Assembly (NCBI RefSeq): GCF_014652555.1
Contig: NZ_BMZA01000014.1
Span: 1 to 64,000, forward strand
Reading direction: 5' to 3'
DNA from: Novosphingobium colocasiae
GTDB taxonomy: Bacteria > Pseudomonadota > Alphaproteobacteria > Sphingomonadales > Sphingomonadaceae
DNA length: 64,000 bases
Numbering within the stretch: the first letter of the stretch is position 1; each line of letters opens with the position of its first letter. The translations under genes and the position numbers were made by a program. Positions 25,662 to 33,844 of the stretch are shown piece by piece. Under the pieces are notes generated by a model. That model had not been told where the DNA came from. It searched no databases and saw only the letters and a list, made by a program, of their open reading frames with translations.

Positions 25662-26132
25662 TCAGCGGGATCGGCATCGCCCGTGGGCATAGCGATCCCA
25701 GCGCAGCACGGTGCCTGTGCGGATCATGGCGCAGCTCAGATCGCCGAAAGAGGGCGCCGCGCACCAGGCGCCGGTCCTGTTGCCACGCGCATTGCCAGTT
25801 GAAAGGCAGCGCATGGTGGGGCCATCGACCAGAATGTGGCCCGTGCTGGTGCGCCCCTGAGCGCCGCCGAGCAGATTAACAAGAGCGTCACGGGCGGCCA
25901 GAGCGCTCGCCTCGGGGCAGGGCTGACCTGGCCGGCAACTCCCGTCCATCTCGCGGGCCGCAATTCCGGCGAGACGGACATGCATGCCTTCGCGGCACCA
26001 GATCGGCCCGTCTCCATCCCAGACGCGCGTCGGTGTGCAGGTGAAGACCTGGCCATCGGGAATGACGGTGGCGGCAAGCAGGAGTGCGAACAGCATCGCG
26101 GCGACGCTAGCCCAGCGGCGCGTGCTTGTCAT
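25662..26132 (-). CDS. Secreted staphylococcal-nuclease-like (thermonuclease family) protein
   Basis: 156 residues with an N-terminal hydrophobic segment after a basic start (MTSTRRWASVAAMLFALLLA), a likely signal peptide or anchor. The following SNase fold shows VWDGDGPIWCREGMHVRLAGIAAREMDGSC in pieces: Asp-Gly-Asp near 45, the Arg of VRLAGI and the Glu of AREMDG match metal/catalytic positions of nuclease. Several Cys (WCREG, GSCRPGQPC, WCAAP, LSCAM) suggest disulfides outside the cytoplasm. Such small exported SNase-like proteins are common on alphaproteobacterial plasmids near transfer genes. Start chosen at 26132 because it begins directly with the signal sequence; the upstream ATG at 26180 would add 16 residues. 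Confidence 0.8.
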   Translation of the reverse strand: MTSTRRWASVAAMLFALLLAATVIPDGQVFTCTPTRVWDGDGPIWCREGMHVRLAGIAAREMDGSCRPGQPCPEASALAARDALVNLLGGAQGRTSTGHILVDGPTMRCLSTGNARGNRTGAWCAAPSFGDLSCAMIRTGTVLRWDRYAHGRCRSR

Positions 26133-26302
26133 GGGCGTGCCGTAAGTCAGATCCGGGGGGCTGGGTGACCGCCTGGGCAAAAGTCGGCGGGATCATGGGG
26201 TCCTGGCCGGCGGGTCCACCCGCTCTCAATCAGGCGCAATCCTTGGTCCGACCAGCGGCCTATTGCGATCAACCCGCAAGGGGTCCGGTCGCTGCGCTAC
26301 GG

Positions 26303-26325
26303 CTTTTTGGGCTGCGCCAAAAAAG
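26303..26325 (+). repeat. Inverted repeat in the leader of the 54-aa ORF
   Basis: CTTTTTGG-GCTGCG-CCAAAAAAG can form an A/T-rich stem 78 bases before the ATG at 26403. It could be an attenuator-like or terminator-like structure; function unknown. Confidence 0.4.
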
Positions 26326-26402
26326 TGATCGCGGCCGCCGGCCGGACACGTCGGGCGCCAGTCGAGCGGGACGGACCCGCCGGCGCGCAAAGGAACCCCG
26401 AC

Positions 26403-26567
26403 ATGTTCACCGACATCGCAACCGCTCGTCGTCACGCCTTCAGTCTCTCGCGCAGCCTCATGGTGGTCACCTTCGTCATCGCGATCGGGCAGCAATATGG
26501 GGTCATCACCGCCGAGGATGCGGATGGCAGCGTTGCCTTGGTGGCCGAATATGATCCATTCGCCTGA
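26403..26567 (+). CDS. Small hypothetical protein (54 aa)
   Basis: 54 residues with a single moderately hydrophobic stretch (SLSRSLMVVTFVIAIGQQYGV, residues 14-34 in part) that may be a membrane segment or a buried helix, and an acidic C terminus. AAGGAA eight bases before the ATG is a good ribosome-binding site, and a strong terminator follows 9 bases after the stop, both supporting a real gene. No recognisable family. Confidence 0.6.
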   Translation: MFTDIATARRHAFSLSRSLMVVTFVIAIGQQYGVITAEDADGSVALVAEYDPFA

Positions 26568-26575
26568 TGGCTTCT

Positions 26576-26600
26576 CCGGGAGCCTACGGCTCCCGGCTTT
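26576..26600 (+). terminator. Rho-independent-type terminator
   Basis: CCGGGAGCC-TAC-GGCTCCCGG then CTTT; perfect 9-bp stem right after the 54-aa ORF. Confidence 0.75.
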
Positions 26601-26660
26601 GCCATGGAGGGCGTGTCATTGATTCAACGAAAATAAAGGCAGTAGCGTTAGGCATTTGGC

Positions 26661-27182
26661 ATGGATGACGGTGCGCCAATCGAAATTGCCAACGATGATC
26701 CCTTGTGGAACCAGGCGATCCAAGATGTGAACGCCTGGCGCGGCGCGTGTTTGCAGCATTTCTCGGCGGCTGAAGCGGCCGTCACCGAAACGCTGCTCCT
26801 TCTCAAGGCCATTCCGGGTAGAGGGGAGACAGTACGGCTGCGGCATTTGATCGGTCAGCGGTTCGATGACCTCAGCAAACTTATCGAGGCAGAAGGCGCT
26901 TTCGCTCAAGAAGGCAAGGCGGCCGCCAAGGCCCTTTCGGATCTCCGCACACTCGAGGGCCTACGGTCGTTTCTTGCCCATGGTCAGGCCAAGATCGCGC
27001 TCGAGCGAACCGGAAAATGGATCGTGATCTTGCGCCATGTCTCGATCCGCGGGCAGCAGGCTGAACGCCTGATGCTGCTTTTCGAGCAAGCCGAAGCCGA
27101 AGAAAGGCTCGCCGATCTGAAGCGCAAAAGCCAGAAGCTGTGCTCTGTTCTCGGCAATTTCCGGCGAACCGTGAAGAGCTGA
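26661..27182 (+). CDS. Hypothetical helical protein (173 aa)
   Basis: Unrecognised. The sequence is almost entirely helical (WRGACLQHFSAAEAAVTETLLLL; LRHLIGQRFDDLSKLIEAEGAFA; a charged helix at residues 140-165) with no signal peptide or membrane segment. The segment SFLAHGQAKIAL with an upstream conserved-looking Trp resembles HEPN-like or RelA/SpoT-independent helical bundles, but no catalytic motif is evident. The ribosome-binding site is weak. It stands alone on the plus strand between a terminator and the convergent GIY-YIG gene. Confidence 0.55.
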   Translation: MDDGAPIEIANDDPLWNQAIQDVNAWRGACLQHFSAAEAAVTETLLLLKAIPGRGETVRLRHLIGQRFDDLSKLIEAEGAFAQEGKAAAKALSDLRTLEGLRSFLAHGQAKIALERTGKWIVILRHVSIRGQQAERLMLLFEQAEAEERLADLKRKSQKLCSVLGNFRRTVKS

Positions 27183-27288
27183 ACGGGCGGCTCCGGCATG
27201 GCCGGACCGGGCTCTAGGCTTCGCCCTGAGCCTTGGATTTCCAAGTCTCAGCCCCTTCGGGTGACGATCCCTGCCGCGCGGTTCCCGC

Positions 27289-27834
27289 CTAACGCGCAAG
27301 AGATTGCCAACGCTCTGCCTGCCGATTGACGGCCAAGTGCTTTTCAGGCGGCCATTCAATCGTCGCCAGAAAGGCATTGAGCTGATCTATAGGCTCAGCG
27401 GCGCTGAGCACGCGGGCATCATTCCAACGCTTCGCATCTGCAGGCGCCGCTGCCAGGACATAGGCTTCAAGCGAAAGCAGCTCCGCCCGAGAAAGGCTAG
27501 GAAGCGCAATCGCTACCGCACGGCAATGTTCCCTGACGAAGAGACGGCGCAATTCCTTGGCGATTTTGCCATCCCTCGGGCAGGAGGCCGCTGCGTTGCG
27601 AGCGTGAAACATCCGGCCAGCATTGTAGACGGTCGAAAATTTGTGGCTGTTGTTATCACCGCCCACGTGGCGCTTGAAAATCCTGTCGGTCAGGCATTTT
27701 GCGGTAATGCCGATGTAGCGCGCATGGCCCTCATGATCGTAGAGCGCGTATATGCCCTGGCCCTGCGGAACCGTCTCAAGGCGGGCGGGCGCCGTCTCCA
27801 GCAATTGGGCGAGGATCGATGTTGGATCGTACAT
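27289..27834 (-). CDS. GIY-YIG nuclease-domain protein
   Basis: 181 residues with an N-terminal GIY-YIG domain: GIYALYDHEGHARYIGITA (residues 27-45), an Arg in LTDRIFKRH near 50-55, and a conserved Glu in LSLEAYVLAA near 135. These are the motifs of the family's metal-dependent endonucleases. The C-terminal 40 residues are not assigned. It is downstream of the PLD-like gene on the same strand but separated by 131 bases, so co-transcription with the cassette at 28-37 kb is possible but not shown. It could be an accessory effector, a homing-type remnant or an unrelated nuclease. Confidence 0.8.
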   Translation of the reverse strand: MYDPTSILAQLLETAPARLETVPQGQGIYALYDHEGHARYIGITAKCLTDRIFKRHVGGDNNSHKFSTVYNAGRMFHARNAAASCPRDGKIAKELRRLFVREHCRAVAIALPSLSRAELLSLEAYVLAAAPADAKRWNDARVLSAAEPIDQLNAFLATIEWPPEKHLAVNRQAERWQSLAR

Positions 27835-27965
27835 AGTCTGTCGCTGAAATCAGATGAGGCGGCGCGCTTCAAGTGTCCCAGATGCCGTCGTGATCCGGAA
27901 CGGTCAGTCCGGACGGGTGATCAACTTGGCCTCCGCGATCGCCACCCGTAGGTGACGACACGCCT

Positions 27966-30434
27966 TCAGCCTGTTTGGATCTGCTGGCTGAGCTGGCTGT
28001 AATGACCCAGCAGACGCTCGGTTTCTTCTGGATCAATGCCAAGCGCACCGTCCAGCTTGCGGACGAAATCCTGTTCGGCGCTGCCGTCAAGCGAGGGCCA
28101 GTTCTGGGTGGTTTTCCAGATGGCGACCGTGCTGCGGGTCACCAATGCCGCAAGCTGCGTTTGCTTGCTGCCATCGGCCGCCATTACCGAGCGGGCAAGT
28201 GCCCACCGGCTGAGCACGATCAGAGCGAAACAGTCATAGGGCAGCTCGGTTTGATGCTGCCCGATAGAGATACGGGATAGCAGCGCTGCTTCCGATCGGC
28301 TTCCCAGCCACAGCCGTTGAAGGATACGCCCGGCGCGAACGACGAAGGCACGTTCACGATCGTGCTGTTTGGGAACGAGGTCGAGCGCGAAGAGCTCGTC
28401 GCGCTGATCGCCATCCTTGATCTGGAGGGGACGGCGGCAGGCCTCGACCATCAACCGAAGGATGAAACAGACTTCGGCCGTGAGTTTGCGTGGCGGAGGC
28501 GTCTCTTCGCTGGCCAGGCGGGCAATATAGGCCTCGAAGCTATCCAGGGCCTTCAAAATGTCGAGGCTTTGCCTCTCGGCCTCATCGCGGCGGTAAACCC
28601 GTGGCTGTCGCGCAGGCGGATTGCCGTCTTCGCTACCCGATGGATCCTCTAAGCGGTCGCCATGATCCGGGCCGGGATCATCCTCGCTTTGCGGCATCTC
28701 GTCGGTGTAGAGTGTATCGTCGTCGGCATCATCACCCTCTTCTTGCTGGGGCTGGTTGATACCACGCAAGATGATCCTGAGGAGATTGACTGCGTCCGGA
28801 TCATCAAAATTGAGCCGCCCGCTGTCGCCCGTCGCCGGGACACTTGCTGCCATGGCCGTTCGGAAAGCTTCCGGGCTATCATAATCATAGACCTCGTGCT
28901 CGGCATCGCTGCCGCTGCTCTTCGTTCTTGCCCGTCCCGCCGACGTGGCAGGTGTCACCGCTTTTCGTCGGCCCTGCGGCGTCTCGGAAAATATGATGGC
29001 GGCCAGATTTGCCAGTTCAAGAAAGTCGCCATCCTCCAGTTCGACCTTCGCAAAGGCTGAGCGCAGGCGCTTGTCGCCCATGCCAGGTGCGGCATGGGTC
29101 AAGCTGACCTCATCGTTGACGATGACGGCGCTGGTCAGCGTTCCATCGGCCAATCGCACCCGCGCGATCAGAGGAGGGCGGGGCTTACTGGGTAGCTCGA
29201 CTGACCGGCCACGGCTGCGGGTCGGATGGAATGGAAATTCACCCTCTGCTATGACGAGGGTGGCACCCTCCGGCTCCGTAATGCGGTTCGAGGGTGTCCA
29301 TCGGATGGTGTTGCCGGCGGCTTCCAACGTGCCAGGAGGGATGCCCGCGTCGGACTTGGTATCGGTCAGTTGCTTGGCTTGCGGATATAGATCCTTACGA
29401 TCAATCGGCACCGAAATATCCAGACCCAGAGCGCCTAGGCCGGTGCCCGCCTTGAGCCGGCGATAGATCGAACACTCCGCGTTGCGGGCCGCTTTGTCTG
29501 CGAGGCCAAGGGCATCATCTGAGCAATTCGCGCTACCATAAACGAGATGATCCCAGTGCTCGGTCTGGATGAGCAAAGCCTTGGCATGGATGAAGCGCGC
29601 GCGGTCATTACCATCAAAGATGCTTGCGAACCGGGCATCGGGTATGAGCGGCAAACCATCGAGTGGGAATTCGGGCCGGTGGGCGCTGAGCGCGATAATG
29701 ATCTCCTGGGGGCGCATGGCATCGATCAGGCCGAGCAACCCGTCGAGATTTGCGTCCCAGTAAGGGGACATGACGATGAGCCGGGTTACGGGCACGGTGC
29801 CGACAAGCCCAGCCAGGCGCGTGAGGATGCCAGCCTCGCCTTTTCCGGCTTCGCACAGCAAATCGACAAGCGAGCCATCGCTTAGCGCGAGCGGCGCGTC
29901 ATTGGCGTCTATCTCAAACAGCCAGGCCGCATCGCGTTCGATCAGATCAAGCTTGCGCTTCATCGCTTCAAGCCCAGCGTCCTTCAACCAGGGCGCGACA
30001 TAGTCGAAGGCCTTGCGGATCAGCTGGCGACTGGCGTTCGCATCCTCATCGTCGCGTTTGCGCCACCATTCGATTTGACCGACGATCTCCCGGTTGCGTC
30101 CCCAACCCGCTGCCGTCGCATTGGCTGAACCGATGATCACGCAACCGGCATCGCTGCCCAAGCGGATGCTGACTTTCGGATGGAAGGCGCCGGGCACGGA
30201 AATCGGCAGCAGGGCATAGGCTGAGCCCGCTCGTGCAAAGGATTCCGGTGTCTGCGCGATCGCGCGCTGCAGCATGTTGGCATCGGCCATGAGGATGTTG
30301 TTGTCGCAGCCATAGCTGCGCAGCCGATGATAGAGCGATCCATCATAGAATGCCGCGTCTACAGAGTAGGTCGTTGTGATCGATGTATGGAATCCGGTCC
30401 GCGCCAGATCCTTAAAGAGGCTGATTCTGTTCAA
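27966..30434 (-). CDS. Phospholipase D-like (HKD) nuclease of the helicase cassette
   Basis: 822 residues. Two complete HKD-type motifs are visible: HPK (85-87) with GSAN (102-105), and HAK (283-285) with GSAN (300-303); together they form one PLD active site, as in Nuc/BfiI and DISARM DrmC-type nucleases. The middle (about 420-620) has a low-complexity acidic linker (EEGDDADDDTLYTDE) and the C-terminal 200 residues are helical. It starts at a TTG at 30434, supported by GGGGAGG six bases upstream, inside the end of the preceding gene (23-base overlap), so translation is coupled. The predicted role is nucleic-acid cleavage as effector of the cassette; substrate unknown. Confidence 0.85.
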   Translation of the reverse strand: MNRISLFKDLARTGFHTSITTTYSVDAAFYDGSLYHRLRSYGCDNNILMADANMLQRAIAQTPESFARAGSAYALLPISVPGAFHPKVSIRLGSDAGCVIIGSANATAAGWGRNREIVGQIEWWRKRDDEDANASRQLIRKAFDYVAPWLKDAGLEAMKRKLDLIERDAAWLFEIDANDAPLALSDGSLVDLLCEAGKGEAGILTRLAGLVGTVPVTRLIVMSPYWDANLDGLLGLIDAMRPQEIIIALSAHRPEFPLDGLPLIPDARFASIFDGNDRARFIHAKALLIQTEHWDHLVYGSANCSDDALGLADKAARNAECSIYRRLKAGTGLGALGLDISVPIDRKDLYPQAKQLTDTKSDAGIPPGTLEAAGNTIRWTPSNRITEPEGATLVIAEGEFPFHPTRSRGRSVELPSKPRPPLIARVRLADGTLTSAVIVNDEVSLTHAAPGMGDKRLRSAFAKVELEDGDFLELANLAAIIFSETPQGRRKAVTPATSAGRARTKSSGSDAEHEVYDYDSPEAFRTAMAASVPATGDSGRLNFDDPDAVNLLRIILRGINQPQQEEGDDADDDTLYTDEMPQSEDDPGPDHGDRLEDPSGSEDGNPPARQPRVYRRDEAERQSLDILKALDSFEAYIARLASEETPPPRKLTAEVCFILRLMVEACRRPLQIKDGDQRDELFALDLVPKQHDRERAFVVRAGRILQRLWLGSRSEAALLSRISIGQHQTELPYDCFALIVLSRWALARSVMAADGSKQTQLAALVTRSTVAIWKTTQNWPSLDGSAEQDFVRKLDGALGIDPEETERLLGHYSQLSQQIQTG

Positions 30435-31989
30435 GGAACGCCTCCCCGTCCGCTGTCACGCCGCTGGCATGCAGATATCCCGCATCGCGCAGCACCCGGG
30501 TCAGATTGAAGAGCCGGGGCGTGGTGTAGCCATACTCCCCCAACCGCCCTTCGCTCAGCAGTCCGTCTTCAACCAGGAAATGATAGGTGAAGGTGCCCGC
30601 CGCCGAAAGCTTGCGGCCGGCGATGATCTGATGATCGATGATAATATGCCTGAACAGAACAGCGGCGATCGCTTGCTGAACGGGCTCCTGTCGTGCCGTA
30701 TCGAGCGTGCGCAAAATGCCGTCCAGCGACCGACCGTCACGCCCGGCTGCGGCGGCGATGATAGGTCGGACATTTCCGTCGTTCTCGGCCCATTTCGCCC
30801 AGAGGATGCCGAGCAGCTTGAATGCATCGAGTAGTGTCTCCGGTGTTGGCTGCAAGCCCGACCTCAGATTTTCAAGGACGACTTCGGCGAGAAGCGCCTC
30901 GTCATTGTCGGCGAGCCCGACCAGAGCCTCCGCCCAATCCGACCAGGTTGATGTGTTCTGCGGGATCGCCTCATCGACCAGTTTGGCGACGAGTTGTCGT
31001 GGTTCGATGCCGTTGGTGTAGCTCTCGCATTGCAGGCCTACCAGGCCATTGAGGGCGCACTCCAGGGCAATATGTCCATATTCATTGGCTTGATAGGCGC
31101 GCCATCGGTCGACGGTCTTGCCCGGGGGCTGATACCGTTGCCCGTTTGGAAGCGCGCGCGTGTAAAGCACTTGGCGCAACCCGTTGATGTCGCCAGGCTC
31201 GATGCCGTTGCGATAGAGGTCGAGCACGAGCCAGATAGACGCCCGGCGCGCTAAACTCGCCTTGGATTGGTCTCCTTGCCCGAGCAGAAAGTCGCGCAAC
31301 GCGGCCTGTTCGGGCGAACCGTGCGGAATGTGTGCAGGGTGGATGACCGTACCAATGTTTTGGAGCTGCTGCGATGTCGCTGTTCCAGAAAGCAGGACGG
31401 TCTCGATCTCATCTGCGATCGGACCGATCGAACCTGCAAAAGCGGCAGAAACCAGCTGGCCCTGACCCTGGGTGACCGGCACGGAGGATGCGGTGAGCCA
31501 GCCCATTTCGGTCAAAGTGGGCGCATAAGCCGCCCCATAGTTCCCCCGCGTCGCTTGCAGATAGGTTTTCTCGGACGTTCGGTCGTCGGTGAACGGCCTG
31601 AAGTCGATGCCATTGCTGCGCGCTACGTCGCGCTGCTGGTTGGCCCAATTTGCTCCGCCCAATCCATCGCTGCCGTCCATATCATTGACGACCGTCGCGA
31701 GCGCGTAAAGCGCCTCGCCCCGTCTCATGAAGCGGGCAAAGCGGGCTGGATCATCCGAGTGGTGCTTCTTTTCGTAGAGTTCAATCAACCATGGGAAATA
31801 GGCATAATATCTGAGGCGATTGGTGATGTTCGTGATGTTCGGAACCAGAGATTGGTAAATCCTGATGCTCGTCGCCTGGAGGCCAAGAGGGTCGAGGCCC
31901 ATCGTCCAGCTGCCGGTCTTCGTCCAATAGGGATCGCCGTCCTGTTCAGATAATTCGAGTGCTACGCTCACTTCGTTCCCATTTTCCAT
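30412..31989 (-). CDS. Cassette protein of unknown function (DUF6361-like?)
   Basis: 525 residues, soluble. The N-terminal 60 residues (WTMGLDPLGLQATSIRIYQSLVPNITNITNRLRYYAYFPWL in parts) recall the opening of DUF6361-type proteins found near helicase/PLD genes, but I cannot assign the family securely. No nuclease, ATPase or methylase motif was found. The C terminus contains a winged-helix-like stretch (TPRLFNLTRVLRDAGYLHASG). ATG at 31989 is chosen; a TTG at 32064 would add 25 residues and has no ribosome-binding site. It lies between the actin-like ATPase gene and the PLD gene and overlaps the latter. Confidence 0.7.
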   Translation of the reverse strand: MENGNEVSVALELSEQDGDPYWTKTGSWTMGLDPLGLQATSIRIYQSLVPNITNITNRLRYYAYFPWLIELYEKKHHSDDPARFARFMRRGEALYALATVVNDMDGSDGLGGANWANQQRDVARSNGIDFRPFTDDRTSEKTYLQATRGNYGAAYAPTLTEMGWLTASSVPVTQGQGQLVSAAFAGSIGPIADEIETVLLSGTATSQQLQNIGTVIHPAHIPHGSPEQAALRDFLLGQGDQSKASLARRASIWLVLDLYRNGIEPGDINGLRQVLYTRALPNGQRYQPPGKTVDRWRAYQANEYGHIALECALNGLVGLQCESYTNGIEPRQLVAKLVDEAIPQNTSTWSDWAEALVGLADNDEALLAEVVLENLRSGLQPTPETLLDAFKLLGILWAKWAENDGNVRPIIAAAAGRDGRSLDGILRTLDTARQEPVQQAIAAVLFRHIIIDHQIIAGRKLSAAGTFTYHFLVEDGLLSEGRLGEYGYTTPRLFNLTRVLRDAGYLHASGVTADGEAFLEQNQPL

Positions 31990-32080
31990 TATATTGACGC
32001 TGGAGAATGCCACTTTGATACTTCCACAATCATATTGGCGTGGTTCTAGGCGGTGGCTCGGCAAAGAATGTGCGCGAGCA

Positions 32081-33844
32081 TCATGTCATCTCCGGCCCGA
32101 CGAAGCTGGGTTCCATCCGCACCAGCGGCGTGATGGAGGGCACTTGTGATGGCAGCTTGATCTCAGGAAGATCCGGTAGATCGCGGGTCAGGCCATAGGC
32201 GAGCAGCAGCCGTGATCGATCACATGACATGTCGGTCATGGCCTTCGGCGGGAGCGGGTGGATCGTCGGGGCTGCGCCCAGCACCCTTTCCGTCGGCATT
32301 TCAGCGATGAACCGGTCATGGACTTCTGTTTTGCAGCCGCCACCGGTCACGAGCAGTTGGACCGGCTTTCTGCGGTAGGCGGCGTGAAAGCCGTCCTGAG
32401 CGCGTTCAGGCGAGCGCGCCCGGCCATAGACCTCCTCGAATTCATGGTCGCATGCGCGCTTGAAATCTCCGGCGCTCAGCTGGCGACTAAGCGCGCTGTC
32501 CAGTGCAGCGGCGCCGAGAAGTTCGACGGCGGCTGAGAACACCGCGACACGCTCGCGGCCCACGAGATTGAAAGCGACGATATCGAGAGTCGATGCTCCA
32601 ACATCGACAAGCATGTGGGAGCCTGGTTGGGAGGTCGGCGCGAACGCATAGCCCGCGACTGCTGCGGTCAATTCCGGCACGAGGTAAAAGCCTGCCGGCA
32701 ATCGGTCCGGCGATCGAGAATGTGTCTGCCGCACCAGATCTGGGGTCAATTGCGAAGCAAAAGGGGCGAGCTCGACAGCTGCGGCAACGATCCGTTTGAA
32801 GATCGAGAAAGATCTCGCATCATCATGCGCGGCAACCGGGATACCGACATTCACGGCCATGAACTGATCCGCACCTGCCGGACCGAGCGGCTTGGCCTGC
32901 CTGTACCATCCGAAGAAATGCGCGAAATGAAGGGCGAGAAAGGCGGCAGCCGCCTCGACCCGGGTGATGCTGACGTCGGGCCTCACCAGCTCGCCCCCAT
33001 GGGCTCCGATGATACCGGTTTTGAAGCCCTCCAGCGTTACCGCACCAGGCAGGGGGTAAAGCGAAAAACGGCCAGTTTTGGGGTCAAACCACATGGCGGT
33101 CTGCCAAAGATAAGGATGGCCGAAGGACTGTAGGCCTTCGGGCGCGGGCATGGCCTTGGTTGGGTTATCCGCATGATAGGGCTGGCTCACCGCCAGCTTG
33201 ACCGAACTCGTTCCAAAATCGAAGCCGACGATAAAGCCGTCGTCGACGTCAGGCTGGGGCTTTTCCGAGAGCTGCGCCGCGCCATCAATAATTGCGCGTT
33301 CGATCGCCGCCTGGTTCTGGGGCGTGATCGAAACCGGACGTGGCTCGATCATCGGCGTGGTGTTGCGAACAGCCGCAATGATCTGGCGGAATATTGTCTC
33401 CCTCGGAATGGCCGGCTCCGCTACGACTGGAGCAGGCTGCTTCACAGCAGCGGCGGCCCGCTCGGCTTCCAGGATGGCCTGATACGCGGCCTTCATCCCT
33501 GGGCCCTTGAGGATGATTTTCTTCGCACCTTTGGACTTGGGTTGTGGCTGGGCCTTCTTGTTTTTTGCTTTCTGCGCTTTGGCCCCTGGTTTGGAGGCTC
33601 GCTGGCCTGCCCCGTTCCGCGCCGGAAAAGTTGAAAGAGGAGGACACGCCGTCGGTTCGCCTTGTCCTGCCGCCTGCTTCGCGAGCATTTGTTGCTCGAT
33701 ATCGGCAAACTCGCTGCCCGCTGCCTGGGGCTTTCGGTCAGGGCTTCGGGATGGGGCAATTGTTCCGGCCAGGCTAGTTCGCAGGTCCATCAGGGCGGAA
33801 GCGGCATCAGCCAGGCTTGCAAAGCCTTTGCCCTTTCTGCTCAT
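32081..33844 (-). CDS. Hsp70/actin-fold ATPase with basic N-terminal extension
   Basis: 587 residues. From about 200 the protein is an actin/Hsp70-like ATPase: phosphate-1 loop GFDFGTSSVK (207-216), phosphate-2 loop LVDVGASTLDIV (about 415), adenosine motif LLVTGGGCK (about 510). It lacks the substrate-binding domain of DnaK. Residues 84-112 are Lys/Ala/Pro-rich (KAQKAKNKKAQPQPKSKGAK), likely to bind nucleic acid or membranes. Its ATG overlaps the stop of the SNF2 helicase (4 bases), so the two are probably made together. An Hsp70-like ATPase in a helicase-PLD operon suggests a switch or sensor that assembles or releases the complex; this is inference. Confidence 0.82.
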   Translation of the reverse strand: MSRKGKGFASLADAASALMDLRTSLAGTIAPSRSPDRKPQAAGSEFADIEQQMLAKQAAGQGEPTACPPLSTFPARNGAGQRASKPGAKAQKAKNKKAQPQPKSKGAKKIILKGPGMKAAYQAILEAERAAAAVKQPAPVVAEPAIPRETIFRQIIAAVRNTTPMIEPRPVSITPQNQAAIERAIIDGAAQLSEKPQPDVDDGFIVGFDFGTSSVKLAVSQPYHADNPTKAMPAPEGLQSFGHPYLWQTAMWFDPKTGRFSLYPLPGAVTLEGFKTGIIGAHGGELVRPDVSITRVEAAAAFLALHFAHFFGWYRQAKPLGPAGADQFMAVNVGIPVAAHDDARSFSIFKRIVAAAVELAPFASQLTPDLVRQTHSRSPDRLPAGFYLVPELTAAVAGYAFAPTSQPGSHMLVDVGASTLDIVAFNLVGRERVAVFSAAVELLGAAALDSALSRQLSAGDFKRACDHEFEEVYGRARSPERAQDGFHAAYRRKPVQLLVTGGGCKTEVHDRFIAEMPTERVLGAAPTIHPLPPKAMTDMSCDRSRLLLAYGLTRDLPDLPEIKLPSQVPSITPLVRMEPSFVGPEMT

